Shown: positions 18,513 through 28,490, numbered from the stretch's first letter. The stretch: DNA of 64,000 bases from Allocoleopsis franciscana PCC 7113 (GCF_000317515.1 NC_019738.1:7396001-7460000), one strand, 5' to 3'. A program made the numbers and translations. Notes: generated by a model not told the origin, from the letters alone.

Positions 18513-20498
18513 ATGATCTTCCGCATTGCTCGAACGGTTGGTATCTCCAAACCCGATTGGGTCAGTATGGGCGCTGTAAGCCTAATGCATCGGGGCATGA
18601 TAGCATCCTTCTCCATGATGGTCATCATAGCCGCCTTACTGGGAGTACGACATGTAGGGGGATTACAGCCCCTAGAACTCATTGCCTTCGATTATTTTGT
18701 ACGCCTGCGGTCAAAACCAGCAGCGCCCGACCCCCGCATCCTCGTAATCACCATTACAGAGAAAGATATCCGAGATCAGAAAAAGTGGCCGTTTTCCGAC
18801 CAGGTTGTTGCCCAACTATTGAAAAAACTGCAAGCGATGCAACCGGCTGTGATTGGCCTGGATTTGTATCGCGATATTCCCATCGAACCGGGTCATAATG
18901 AACTGGTTGCCCAACTCAAGCAACCCAATGTCATAGCGATTCAAAACATTGACAACGTCACGGGGACAACAGCACCCCCCGATGTGTCACCGGAGCAAGT
19001 TGGGTTTAACGACTTGCCGATTGACCCCGATAATGTTATTCGCCGCAATATATTATTTGCTGAAAACGAAAACGGTGCTCTTTTTTCTTTTTCCCTGCGT
19101 CTGGCTCTCGTCTATCTCGAACAACAAGGAATCTCGCTTCAAGACAGTCCCAGGCATCCGGGTTTGCCACAATTGGGAAAGGCAGAATTTTGGCGATTAG
19201 AAAAAAATTCAGGTGGGTACCAAACTATTGAAGCGGATGGTTATCAAATCTTACTCAACTACCGCTCACCGAACAATATCGCCCAGGAAGTTTCCTTGAA
19301 CGAGCTTTTGAATGGCTCACTCAATCCGAGTTGGGTAAAAGGCAAAATTATAATCATCGGCTCGACAGCACCTAGCCTCAAAGATAGGTTCCCAACTCCT
19401 TATAGCCCCACCTTGAAGAAAAACCACAATATGGCTGGAGTTTTCCTCCATGCCCAAATGGTAAGCCAACTCCTGGATGCGGCGACTGGATCTCGACCTT
19501 TGTTCTGGTTCTGGCCAGAATGGACAGAGGTAGTATGGATTGTCGGTTGGAGTGTACTAGGAGGCATTCTAGGCCAGATTAGTTATCATCCCTTCAGGTT
19601 GAGTCTCCGCCTTGCGATCGCACTGGGGACTTGTACGGGTATTTGCTTTTATCTGTTCACTAATGGCGGATGGGTGCCTTTAGCCGCACCTGCTTTGGGG
19701 TTTGTCTTGACAGCCGGCACCGTGGTTAGCCGTCGAGCGTATCAAGCCCAGCAAAAGCAACATATTGTGATGAAGCTGTTGGGACAAAACACATCCCCGC
19801 AGATTGCACAAACCCTGTGGCAAGGACGCGCAAGCCTGCTCAAGTCGGGTAAGTTACCCGGTATTCGGCTCACAGCAACCCTGATGTTTGCTGACATCAA
19901 AGACTTTAGCACTATCTCGGAAACCATGACCCCCGAAGAATTGCTGGAGTGGTTAAACGAATTTCTGGGTATTCTTACCCAAGAAGTCATCCAGCGTCAG
20001 GGCATCATCAACAAGTTTACGGGTGATGGGGTGATGGCTGTTTTTGGTGTGCCCACCTGTCGCCTCGATACCAGAGAAGTGGAAGACGATGCTAGAGCGG
20101 CAGTCGCTTGTGCCCTTGCGATTAGCGATCGCCTTGAGGAGATGAACCAAAACTGGCAGCGTCAAGGCTTACCCATTATTCAAATGCGGATTGGGATTTT
20201 CTCAGGGCCGGTGGTTGCCGGGAGTTTAGGGGGTAAAGACCGTTTGGAATACGGCATCATTGGGGACAGTGTGAATATTGCCTCCCGTTTGGAAAGCTGT
20301 GAAAAACATCGCCAACCCACCAACTGTCGCATCCTGATTGGCTACGAAACGTTAGTTTATCTACGAGAGATGTTTGAGGTGGAAGGCTGGGGCTTGTTAG
20401 CTCTCAAAGGTAAACAGCAAATGGTTGACGTTTACCGAGTGGTGGGGTTGAAGCGGAAAAAATCTTCGTCAGTTACGGTTCACGAAAATCAATCTTGA
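18513..20498 (+). CDS. CHASE2-domain adenylate cyclase
   Basis: Membrane receptor predicted to make cAMP in response to an extracytoplasmic signal. From ATG at 18513 (661 residues; a TTG lies 10 codons upstream): a membrane segment at about 30-46, the extracytoplasmic CHASE2 domain to about 330 (ELIAFDYFVRLR, GLDLYRDIP, NYRSPNNIAQEVS, IIGSTAPSLKDRFPTP), hydrophobic segments at about 340-420 (LFWFWPEWTEVVWIVGWSV onward), and a class III cyclase domain. Metal-binding Asp residues are in FADIKDFS and FTGDGVMAVFG; Lys in NKFTGD and Asp in IIGDSVNIASRLES favour ATP over GTP as substrate. It sits between the two haemagglutinin-type genes. Confidence 0.92.
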   Translation: MIFRIARTVGISKPDWVSMGAVSLMHRGMIASFSMMVIIAALLGVRHVGGLQPLELIAFDYFVRLRSKPAAPDPRILVITITEKDIRDQKKWPFSDQVVAQLLKKLQAMQPAVIGLDLYRDIPIEPGHNELVAQLKQPNVIAIQNIDNVTGTTAPPDVSPEQVGFNDLPIDPDNVIRRNILFAENENGALFSFSLRLALVYLEQQGISLQDSPRHPGLPQLGKAEFWRLEKNSGGYQTIEADGYQILLNYRSPNNIAQEVSLNELLNGSLNPSWVKGKIIIIGSTAPSLKDRFPTPYSPTLKKNHNMAGVFLHAQMVSQLLDAATGSRPLFWFWPEWTEVVWIVGWSVLGGILGQISYHPFRLSLRLAIALGTCTGICFYLFTNGGWVPLAAPALGFVLTAGTVVSRRAYQAQQKQHIVMKLLGQNTSPQIAQTLWQGRASLLKSGKLPGIRLTATLMFADIKDFSTISETMTPEELLEWLNEFLGILTQEVIQRQGIINKFTGDGVMAVFGVPTCRLDTREVEDDARAAVACALAISDRLEEMNQNWQRQGLPIIQMRIGIFSGPVVAGSLGGKDRLEYGIIGDSVNIASRLESCEKHRQPTNCRILIGYETLVYLREMFEVEGWGLLALKGKQQMVDVYRVVGLKRKKSSSVTVHENQS

Positions 20499-20873
20499 CA
20501 CCCTTTTACTTTTGTTTGGCTCCATCTCATCCGTGCCGCCTAATAATCAATTCCCTGTCATTTTCTCTTTTTTCTCCTTCAAAATAAATGGTTTTTTCTG
20601 TAAATAAAAACCTTTTTTGGAAGCATTTACGGTTAAGCCAATAACGGTAAGAAGAAAGTTTTCAGAGTGTAGATTATTAGGGAATAGCTTTTCATTCAAG
20701 GCACTTCCCAATTAATCAAGTCCAGCAATATAACTGCGTCTGATTCCTTCATAATCCTGTGACAATTTATTTCTGGGAAGTCCCCTAGAAATTTACGGAT
20801 GCTAACTTGAACACAGGCGTGGGAGTGGCGGATTTGACACTTTAGTGACACGTTGCGGAAGGGGAAAGCTGTG

Positions 20874-23800
20874 ATGGCGAAAAGCTGGAAAGGTCGGGGC
20901 TGGTGGTTGAGTTTAGCGGTATGGTTAACGATGGGTGAATCCATAACTGGGTTCAATAATTGCACCTCAGCCCAGATGACTCCTGATACCACGCTAGGTA
21001 CTGAAAGTTCAGTCGTAACACCTAACGTCAATATAAGGGGGCTTCCTGCTGATCGCATTGATGGAGGAGCAACGCGAGGTACGAACCTATTTCACAGCTT
21101 CTCAAATTTCAATGTTGGGGAGGGATTGCGAGTCTATTTTTCCAATCCATCCGGGATTGAAAACATTCTGACGCGAGTAACAGGTAATAACCTCTCCAAT
21201 ATTTTGGGAACTTTGGGGGTAGATGGGGGAGCAAATCTATTTTTGCTCAATCCCAATGGTATTATCTTTGGACAAAATGCCCAATTGGATATTGCAGGTT
21301 CGTTTGTGGCGAGTACAGCGAACGGTATTACATTCGATAACGGCTTTGTTTTTAGCGCCAAAAACCCAGAAGCACCCCCGTTGCTGACGATTAACGTTCC
21401 TTTGGGTTTGCAGTATGGCTCGAATCCTTCGGGTGCAACAATTGCCAACTCTGGTAATTTAACCGTAGGTCAAAATCTGGGACTGGCGGCAGACAACCTA
21501 GACTTAAAGGGTCAATTGCAAGCAGGAGGGCAGTTAGCGTTATATGCCTTAAATACATTGCAAGTTCGCGATAGTACCACGAAGCCTTTTATCGCAAAAG
21601 CTGGAGGGCAGATGGTCGTTCAGAGCAATCAAACTGTAGATATTTTTGCCCTGAATCACGCGGAAAGCGGATTTTTCTCTGGTGGGGATATGGTGTTACG
21701 TTCAGCTAACACGGTATTGGGCGATGCTCGCTACTGGAGTGGGGGCAGTTTTCGGATTGAAGGGTTAGATGGCACTCTCCAAGATTTATCAAGTCCTAAT
21801 GACCCAATTATTCGCTCGATTGGGGATGTCAGCTTTAACAACTATATCGGTACCTCACTACACATTTTGGCAGGCGGTAGCGTGACGATTCCTGGCATCG
21901 TAGCGATTACAGCACCAGAAACAGGTACCGTTGGGGTTGACTATCTTGCGGAGGAGGTTCCTTTATCGGATGGAACGCTCGTACCCATTAATGGCAGTGT
22001 GAGACCAACGTTGGATGTGCGTGCTGGAGTAGAACCGGGTGCAATTGGTATCCCTGGACTCACAGGAAACAGCGACTATTTATTTTACTCAGGCTTTATC
22101 AATTTTTTTGGCTTTATTTTCCCGATCTCAGAAGATCCCGTAGGTACGAATGTACCGACCAGTGCAGACATCAACATTGGTGGGATTGTCATGTTGGGAC
22201 AGAATGCGGCAAATGGACAAATTTTGTTAACAAACCAGTACAGACCCAATCAGTTATTGCCAGGAGGGAATATTGAAGTTGGAGCAATTGTAACGACAGA
22301 TGATGTTTCTGAATTTGCGAATCAACTGCCTGCGAACCTCCTTACTGCTCTTAATTTTGCTGGTCTTTTAGATGACTTTTCTGGGGATGGCGGAAGCGTA
22401 ATTCTCGACTCCAGGAGCCAAATTACAATAAATGGCGCCAGTCTTAGCAACTTTGGCTTAAACTTCGGTCTGATTAACACCTCTTCTGGCACAGGCAAGG
22501 CTGGAGATGTTACTCTCCTAGCCAATGAGAAAGTCTCCCTCGCTAATACTTTTATTCTGAGCGATACGTCGGGTGCAGGCACAGGGGGTGATATTACGAT
22601 TAAAGCACCGTCAGTTTCCTTCACCGATAAGACAGTGGTATCTTCCTCTACATTTGGCACAGGGCAAGGAGGAAAATTGACCGTGATTGCTCCAAACTCT
22701 GTGGACGTAGCGGAGAGTAATTTGTTTGCAGCAACCACAGGGGATGGAAAGGCTGGAGACTTAAATATCGTAACTGGGAAGTTGACTGTTCGAGATAAAG
22801 CCGCCATTGCTACTGTTTCCCTCGGCAATGGTGATGCAGGAGACTTAAAAATTGATACCCAACAATTAATGATCAAAGATGGATCAATCACAACCAGCAC
22901 TCTGGGCGGTCCAAGTTTTGGCACACCACTAGGTCAGGGTAATGGTGGGGAATTAATCATCAACGCCTCGGATTCCGTGGAGTTGGTGAGTACTTCCGCC
23001 GATAGCCTGATTGACCTGACTATTCCTATCCCAGGTTTTGCATTTTCAGAAATTCAGGCACCCATCGGGTTGTTCTCCTCTTCCCAATCTTCAGGAAGTG
23101 CTGGCGACTTGAGCATTACCACTGGACGGTTGACGATTCGGGGTGGGGCAATGGCGTCAACGACCACCTCCTTCGGGGGTCAAGGCGGAAATTTAACAGT
23201 CAAGGCCTCTGAGCGAGTCGAGCTGATTGGCACGTCAAACAATACAACAGTTCCCAGTGCCTTGATTTCTGATACGTACCGCTCTGGCAAAGGTGGAGAT
23301 ATTACGATTATCACACCTCATTTGCTGATCAAAGAGGGAGGGGCTGTATCCGCCGCAACAGGTAACGTATTGGGAGAAAATGACCCCAATGACAGGGGTC
23401 AGGGAGGAAATGTAACCGTAGTCTCAAGCTTGGTCGAACTTTATGGTGCTTCATCCAATCCATTATTGCGGAGTGGTTTAGTCACTAGCACCGTCGGCTT
23501 TGGTAATGCTGGAGATATGCTGATTAACGCAGATCGGTTAATTGTTGGCGATGGTGCTGTTGTCTTGACGGCTGCTCTCCGGGATGGAAATAGTGGCAAC
23601 TTAACCGTGAATGCCTCTGAGTCGGTAGAAGTGGTGGGAACTGCACCGGATAAATTACCCAGTGGTATATCGACTGGTACAGCCGGATCGGGAGCCGCTA
23701 GAGACTTGACGATTAATACTAAGCGGTTAACCGTCCGAGATGGGGGGCTGATTTCAGCCGGAACCGTTGCCTCAGGTGCGGGGGGCAATCTGATGGTGAA

Positions 23801-25544
23801 TGCCTCTGAATGGGTGGAACTGGTGGGAACAGGAAGCGATGGACGCCCTAGCGGCTTATCCGCAGGGTCGGGAATCACAGGTGTTTCATCCATTCCTTTA
23901 TTGCAGCGTTTTGGGGTAGACCCATCCCAAGCCACAGGTGACAGTGGAGATTTGAAGCTAACCACTGGACGCTTAATTGTTCGTGACAAGGCCGAGGTTT
24001 CGACGGCTACCTTAGGGCCGGGACTGGGAGGAAATATTCACCTACAAGCCAATTCCATCGATTTGAGCAATGGTGCTCAATTATCGGCTGCAACCTCTGG
24101 TTCTGGAAGAGCAGGGACGATCAGTGTGCAAGGGCCTGACACGATTGCCCTTAACAATAGCTCCATCTCTACCTCTGTGAATGCGGGTGCTGTTGGTGAG
24201 GGGGGTAAAATTGACCTCCAAACGCGATCGCTCTCTTTAAACAACGGGGCACAAGTCTCAGCTGCAACTTCTGGAAAAGGCCAAGCCGGTAATATTTCGG
24301 TGCGCGACGCTGACACTGTTTCCCTGACGAATAGTGCCATTTCCACAGCGGTGAATGCTGGTGCTGTTGGTGAAGGGGGTGATATCGATATCCAAACGCG
24401 ATCGCTGTCTGTACGCGACCAATCTCGCATCAGCGCCAGTACCTCTGGAGACGGGAAGGCAGGCAGTATTACCGTAACAGGAAATACTCTTGAAGCCGCT
24501 AACGGCGGGCAACTCCTCACCTCGACAGCTAGCGGTCAAGATGCCGGAAATATCAACCTGACCCTTCAGGATGAGGTGAAGCTCACAGGAGACGGTACGG
24601 GTATATTTGCCAACACCGCCCCCGGTTCTACAGGCAACGGCGGCAGTATTTTTCTGGACACCACAACCCTCCTGTTGCGGGATGGTGCGGGTATTGTTGT
24701 GGGTAGCCAAGGTGCAGGAGAAGGCGGCAGTATCACCGCTCAATCCAACTCAACCACCCTGGATAATCGAGCCTTTATCTCAGCTAAAACGGCAAGCAAT
24801 ACAGGGGGCAACATAACTCTAGGAGTACAAGACTTATTATTGCTGCGTCGGCGCAGTGAAATCTCCACCACCGCAGGTACGGCACTCTCAGGGGGAGATG
24901 GCGGAAATATTACAATTAGCGCTGGCTTCATCTTGGGAATTCCCAAAGAAAATAGCGACATTACGGCAAATGCTTTTACAGGTCGAGGCGGCAATATCAA
25001 CATCACCACTCAGGGTATCTTTGGACTGCAATTTCGCCCTCGCCTGACTCCCTTAAGTGATATCACCGCCAGTTCCGAGTTCGGTCTTAATGGTTCCGTG
25101 CAAATCATCACTCTAGGGGTTGACCCCAATCGAGGATTAGCGGAGTTACCTACTGATTTGGTAGATGCAACAGGACTGATTGATCGCCGTTGCGTGCCTG
25201 GTGCAGGAACGGAGCAAAGCAGCAGCTTTACCATTACAGGTCGTGGTGGGTTACCCCCCAACCCCCACGAGACACTGGGCGAAGAAGGTTTGTTAGAAGA
25301 TTTAGGGACTCCAGTCGGGGTAAGTACTGGAAGTCGAAAAGGACAGCCGCGTCGTGCTTCTGCATCATCAAGTTCTTCACCTCCGCCACTGGTAGAAGCT
25401 CAAGGATGGGTGATTGCTCCAGATGGGACTGTAATCCTTACTGCACAAGCCCCCACCGCCACCCCTCAACATCCTTGGCAAACTCCCGCATCCTGTCAAA
25501 CCCTCTCCCCCTCTAGTGTCGCTCCCACCGCCAGCCCCCGTTAA
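20874..25544 (+). CDS. Very large secreted protein with filamentous-haemagglutinin (TPS) N-terminal domain
   Basis: Second TpsA-type exoprotein, 1556 residues from ATG at 20874 (GGGGAAAG upstream; a TTG seven codons earlier is less likely). A signal peptide of about 34 residues ends TSAQ; the TPS domain follows, with IDGGATRGTNLFHSF and LFLLNPNGIIFGQ (about 123-134). The body is a long series of beta-helix repeats rich in G-N-[IL]-x-V/I. A stretch of about 57 residues repeats about twice at 24068-24415. The last 250 residues match the paralogue at 11530 (SDITASSEFGL, DRRCVP, SFTITGRGGLPPNP, PLVEAQGWV). Probably a surface adhesin; no dedicated TpsB in the window. Confidence 0.92.
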   Translation: MAKSWKGRGWWLSLAVWLTMGESITGFNNCTSAQMTPDTTLGTESSVVTPNVNIRGLPADRIDGGATRGTNLFHSFSNFNVGEGLRVYFSNPSGIENILTRVTGNNLSNILGTLGVDGGANLFLLNPNGIIFGQNAQLDIAGSFVASTANGITFDNGFVFSAKNPEAPPLLTINVPLGLQYGSNPSGATIANSGNLTVGQNLGLAADNLDLKGQLQAGGQLALYALNTLQVRDSTTKPFIAKAGGQMVVQSNQTVDIFALNHAESGFFSGGDMVLRSANTVLGDARYWSGGSFRIEGLDGTLQDLSSPNDPIIRSIGDVSFNNYIGTSLHILAGGSVTIPGIVAITAPETGTVGVDYLAEEVPLSDGTLVPINGSVRPTLDVRAGVEPGAIGIPGLTGNSDYLFYSGFINFFGFIFPISEDPVGTNVPTSADINIGGIVMLGQNAANGQILLTNQYRPNQLLPGGNIEVGAIVTTDDVSEFANQLPANLLTALNFAGLLDDFSGDGGSVILDSRSQITINGASLSNFGLNFGLINTSSGTGKAGDVTLLANEKVSLANTFILSDTSGAGTGGDITIKAPSVSFTDKTVVSSSTFGTGQGGKLTVIAPNSVDVAESNLFAATTGDGKAGDLNIVTGKLTVRDKAAIATVSLGNGDAGDLKIDTQQLMIKDGSITTSTLGGPSFGTPLGQGNGGELIINASDSVELVSTSADSLIDLTIPIPGFAFSEIQAPIGLFSSSQSSGSAGDLSITTGRLTIRGGAMASTTTSFGGQGGNLTVKASERVELIGTSNNTTVPSALISDTYRSGKGGDITIITPHLLIKEGGAVSAATGNVLGENDPNDRGQGGNVTVVSSLVELYGASSNPLLRSGLVTSTVGFGNAGDMLINADRLIVGDGAVVLTAALRDGNSGNLTVNASESVEVVGTAPDKLPSGISTGTAGSGAARDLTINTKRLTVRDGGLISAGTVASGAGGNLMVNASEWVELVGTGSDGRPSGLSAGSGITGVSSIPLLQRFGVDPSQATGDSGDLKLTTGRLIVRDKAEVSTATLGPGLGGNIHLQANSIDLSNGAQLSAATSGSGRAGTISVQGPDTIALNNSSISTSVNAGAVGEGGKIDLQTRSLSLNNGAQVSAATSGKGQAGNISVRDADTVSLTNSAISTAVNAGAVGEGGDIDIQTRSLSVRDQSRISASTSGDGKAGSITVTGNTLEAANGGQLLTSTASGQDAGNINLTLQDEVKLTGDGTGIFANTAPGSTGNGGSIFLDTTTLLLRDGAGIVVGSQGAGEGGSITAQSNSTTLDNRAFISAKTASNTGGNITLGVQDLLLLRRRSEISTTAGTALSGGDGGNITISAGFILGIPKENSDITANAFTGRGGNINITTQGIFGLQFRPRLTPLSDITASSEFGLNGSVQIITLGVDPNRGLAELPTDLVDATGLIDRRCVPGAGTEQSSSFTITGRGGLPPNPHETLGEEGLLEDLGTPVGVSTGSRKGQPRRASASSSSSPPPLVEAQGWVIAPDGTVILTAQAPTATPQHPWQTPASCQTLSPSSVAPTASPR
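24068..24415 (+). repeat. Internal coding repeat of about 171-174 bp in the second haemagglutinin gene
   Basis: Two consecutive units encode the series NGAQLSAATSGSGRAG, then ISVQ.PDTIALNNSSIST, then SVNAGAVGEGGKIDLQTRS. The DNA is close enough (shared TCCAAACGCGATCGCT, GGTGCTGTTGGTGA) to suggest recent unequal duplication of beta-helix coils. Confidence 0.75.
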
Positions 25545-25646
25545 TACCAAGTTGCAGTCAAAGATAGTAGATAGGGAGACAAGGAAGACAAGGGGGACAA
25601 GGGGGACAAGGGGGACAAAATACTACGTTTGAATGCAACTTGGTAT
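25544..25646. repeat. 103-bp intergenic element with terminal inverted repeats (MITE-like)
   Basis: The left end ATACCAAGTTGCAGTCAAA is an inverted match, with one mismatch, to the right end TTTGAATGCAACTTGGTAT; further inside, TAGTA and TACTA also pair. The interior holds short tandem copies of GACAAGGGG. It begins at the stop codon of the haemagglutinin gene and ends seven bases before the CHAT gene start. An element of identical length and similar ends lies at 56710-56812. Confidence 0.65.
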
Positions 25647-25652
25647 AAGACT

Positions 25653-28490
25653 ATGGCAAAAACACGGCATTTACGTTGCAGGGGTCATCAACCCCAATTC
25701 AACCCGTTCCGTTTTGGCTGTGGGCGATTGATACGTTTTCCTAGGTTCACCCGTCTCTTACTGGCCTGCCTGACAACACTGTTGTGCCTGATCAGCCATC
25801 CTGTTTTAGCTCATCTCGCTCATGGGATTTCTGTGGAAAACCTCTCTCCTACAAGGAGAGAGGCTTTAAATTCTCCTCCTTCCCTACCAGGGAAGGGGGC
25901 TGGGGGGTTAGGTTTAGAGTGGGCTGATCCACAGGGCGTGAAAAGTCAGCCTATATACCCAGCTATTTCTTCCGGTTTGAATGCAACTCAGTCTGACTTA
26001 GCGGCAGCACCCCAATGGCTGCAACAGGGTCGAGACTACTACGAAGCCGGACAATATGCCGCCGCCGTCAAAGTCTGGCAACAAGCGGTTCCAGCTTACC
26101 AATCCCAAGGAGACTCCCTCAACCAAGCGATGGTCTTGAGTAATTTAGCCTTGGCTTATCAGGCTTTAGGGCAGTTACCGGATGCGAAAAATGCGATCGC
26201 AACTTCCCTGCAACTGCTCCAATCACAACCCAATACACCAGAAAAACGCCGCATCCTTGCCCAAGCGTTCAATACCCAAGGTAGTTTGCAAATGGCACAA
26301 GGACAAGCACAACCAGCGCTCACCACCTTACAACAGGCAACGGATACCTATCGGCAAGTGGGTGATGAAGCGGGAGTCATCCGCAGTTTACTCAACCAAG
26401 CGCAAGTGCTGCGAGTCTTGGGGCTTTACCGTCGTGAACTCTCTACCCTCACCCAAATCAATCAAACCCTACAAACGCAACCCGACTCTCTTCTCAAAGT
26501 GGCAGGACTGCGTCACTTAGGTAACGCCCTACGCTTAATTGGCGATCTGAATGAATCTCGAAAAGTCCTACAGCAAAGCCTGGAAATTGCCGAAAAATTA
26601 TCCTCACCGCCCGACCAAGCCGCCGCCCTCCTCAGTTTAGGCAATACTGCCCGGACTCAGTTGCAAGCTGAAGCCGCACTCAACTTTTATCAACAAGCTG
26701 CCGCAACCCAAGGTTCTTCCATAACACAAATTCAATCTTTAGTCAATCAATTGAATCTAATTGCAGAAGGAGGTCTGAAACAAGATATCGCCTCCCTCAC
26801 CCAACCGCTATTACCTCAAATTCAAGCGCAACTCACGGACTTACCCCTAAGTCGTATTAGTGTCTATGCCCGAATTAATCTGGCTCACAGCCTTTTGAAG
26901 CTGGCACAAACCAAAGCCAAACAGGACCAGCCAACTCCGGATTCACCCCTTCCGCTTGACAGCTCAAAAATCCGAGAGATTGCCCAAATATTAGCGATCG
27001 CGATCGAGCAGGCATCGACGTTAGGAGACCAACAAGCCCAAGCCTATGCCCTCGGCAGTCTCGGTGAACTCTACGAGAAGACTCAGCAGTGGTCAGAGGC
27101 ACAAAATCTCACTCAAAAAGCCCTCATCCTGACTCAATCGATCAATGCGCCAGAGATTTCTTATCGCTGGCAGTGGCAACTCGGACGCTTGCTCAAAGTA
27201 CAAGGCAATGAAGACGGTGCGATCGCCGCGTACTCGGAAGCCATCAATACACTACAATCGCTACGGAATGACCTCGTTGCGATTAACTCAGAGGTACAGT
27301 TTTCTTTTAGAGAGGGAGTGGAACCCATCTATCGTGAGTTTGTCTCATTACTGCTGCAAGGGGACAGCCAAAATACCAGTCCAGAGCGTCTAGAGAAAGC
27401 CCGTAAGGTGATTGAGTCTTTACAATTAGCTGAACTGGATAACTTCTTCCGCGCTGCCTGTTTGACGGCAAAACCTGTTCAAATTGATGCCATTGACCAA
27501 AAAGCCGCCGTAATTTACCCAATCATTCTGCCAGACCGTTTAGAAATCATCCTGAGCCTCCCTCAGCAACCCTTGCGCCATTATGCAACGCCTCTCCCGC
27601 AAGGCGAAGTTGAACAGACTCTCAAGAAACTACGTCTAGAACTCACAGACGTGATCAGTCGGACTTTTTTACCCCTATCTCAGCAGGTGTATGACTGGTT
27701 AATCCGACCCATTGAAGCCGATTTAGCGCAAAGTCAACTCAAAACTCTAGTCTTTGTTCTAGATGGCTCTCTGCGGAATATTCCGATGGCGGCGCTCCAC
27801 GACGGGAAGCAGTACTTAATGGAAAAATATGCCATTGCTTTGACTCCAGGGTTAGAATTGCTCGAATCCCAGCCTCTGACACGGGGTCAGCTCAAAGTTC
27901 TGACGGCTGGACTCTCGGAGGCTCGTCAGGGCTTTTCTGCCCTCCCGGCGGTGGAAGTGGAACTTAATCAAATATTGTCTGAGGTATCGGGTGAAAAACT
28001 GTTTAATCAGGAGTTCACCAAGACCAAACTTCAAAACGCGATCGAGGCAATTCCTTTCCCTGTGGTACATTTAGCGACTCATGGTCAGTTCAGTTCCAAG
28101 GCGGAGGAGACGTTTATTCTGACTTGGGACGACCGGATTAATGTGAATGAATTAAATAACTTCTTGCAAAAGACCGACCAGCGCCGAGAGATTCCGATTG
28201 AATTGCTGGTTTTGAGTGCCTGCCAAACCGCCAAAGGGGACAACAGAGCCGCTCTAGGAATTGCTGGCGTGGCTGTGCGAGCGGGAGCACGTAGCACACT
28301 TGCCACCTTATGGTCGGTCAATGATGACGCAACCTCTGCACTAATGAGACAGTTCTATCAGGAGTTAGCGGAGTCCTCCGTGAGCAAAGCTGAAGCCATC
28401 CGTCGCGCCCAACAATCCATCCTACAAGACCCCAACTGGCAGCACCCCTATTACTGGGCACCTTATGTATTAGTGGGAAATTGGCTTTAA
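25653..28490 (+). CDS. TPR-CHAT protein (caspase-like peptidase fold), exported
   Basis: Tetratricopeptide repeats joined to a C-terminal CHAT domain, a caspase-related peptidase fold. From ATG at 25653 (945 residues): basic N-terminus, hydrophobic segment RLLLACLTTLLCLISHPVLA (signal peptide or anchor), about 25 residues encoded by an inserted repeat (LSPTRREALNSPPSLPGKG region), TPRs from about residue 120 to 540, and the CHAT domain at the end. Likely catalytic His is in VVHLATHGQFSS and Cys in ELLVLSACQTAKGDN. CHAT proteins commonly lie beside TPS haemagglutinin genes in cyanobacteria, so a role in processing or sensing the surface protein is plausible but unproven. A TTG upstream lies inside the 103-bp element and is rejected. 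Confidence 0.9.
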   Translation: MAKTRHLRCRGHQPQFNPFRFGCGRLIRFPRFTRLLLACLTTLLCLISHPVLAHLAHGISVENLSPTRREALNSPPSLPGKGAGGLGLEWADPQGVKSQPIYPAISSGLNATQSDLAAAPQWLQQGRDYYEAGQYAAAVKVWQQAVPAYQSQGDSLNQAMVLSNLALAYQALGQLPDAKNAIATSLQLLQSQPNTPEKRRILAQAFNTQGSLQMAQGQAQPALTTLQQATDTYRQVGDEAGVIRSLLNQAQVLRVLGLYRRELSTLTQINQTLQTQPDSLLKVAGLRHLGNALRLIGDLNESRKVLQQSLEIAEKLSSPPDQAAALLSLGNTARTQLQAEAALNFYQQAAATQGSSITQIQSLVNQLNLIAEGGLKQDIASLTQPLLPQIQAQLTDLPLSRISVYARINLAHSLLKLAQTKAKQDQPTPDSPLPLDSSKIREIAQILAIAIEQASTLGDQQAQAYALGSLGELYEKTQQWSEAQNLTQKALILTQSINAPEISYRWQWQLGRLLKVQGNEDGAIAAYSEAINTLQSLRNDLVAINSEVQFSFREGVEPIYREFVSLLLQGDSQNTSPERLEKARKVIESLQLAELDNFFRAACLTAKPVQIDAIDQKAAVIYPIILPDRLEIILSLPQQPLRHYATPLPQGEVEQTLKKLRLELTDVISRTFLPLSQQVYDWLIRPIEADLAQSQLKTLVFVLDGSLRNIPMAALHDGKQYLMEKYAIALTPGLELLESQPLTRGQLKVLTAGLSEARQGFSALPAVEVELNQILSEVSGEKLFNQEFTKTKLQNAIEAIPFPVVHLATHGQFSSKAEETFILTWDDRINVNELNNFLQKTDQRREIPIELLVLSACQTAKGDNRAALGIAGVAVRAGARSTLATLWSVNDDATSALMRQFYQELAESSVSKAEAIRRAQQSILQDPNWQHPYYWAPYVLVGNWL
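25839..25915. repeat. Palindromic repeat inside the CHAT gene
   Basis: Two adjacent hairpins (CCTCTCTCCT/AGGAGAGAGG and CCTTCCCT/AGGGAAGG) followed by GGGGGCTGGGGGGTTAGG, the form of a widespread bacterial intergenic repeat. Here it lies in frame within the sequence coding the exported N-terminal linker. Confidence 0.65.

Noticed and set aside
22322..22924. 200-codon - strand frame within the second haemagglutinin gene
   Set aside because: Produced by the repeated codon pattern of the beta-helix region; similar shadows occur at 23441 and 24077.
25629..25652. TTG start for the CHAT protein
   Set aside because: It lies inside the inverted-repeat element; the ATG at 25653 just outside it is more likely.
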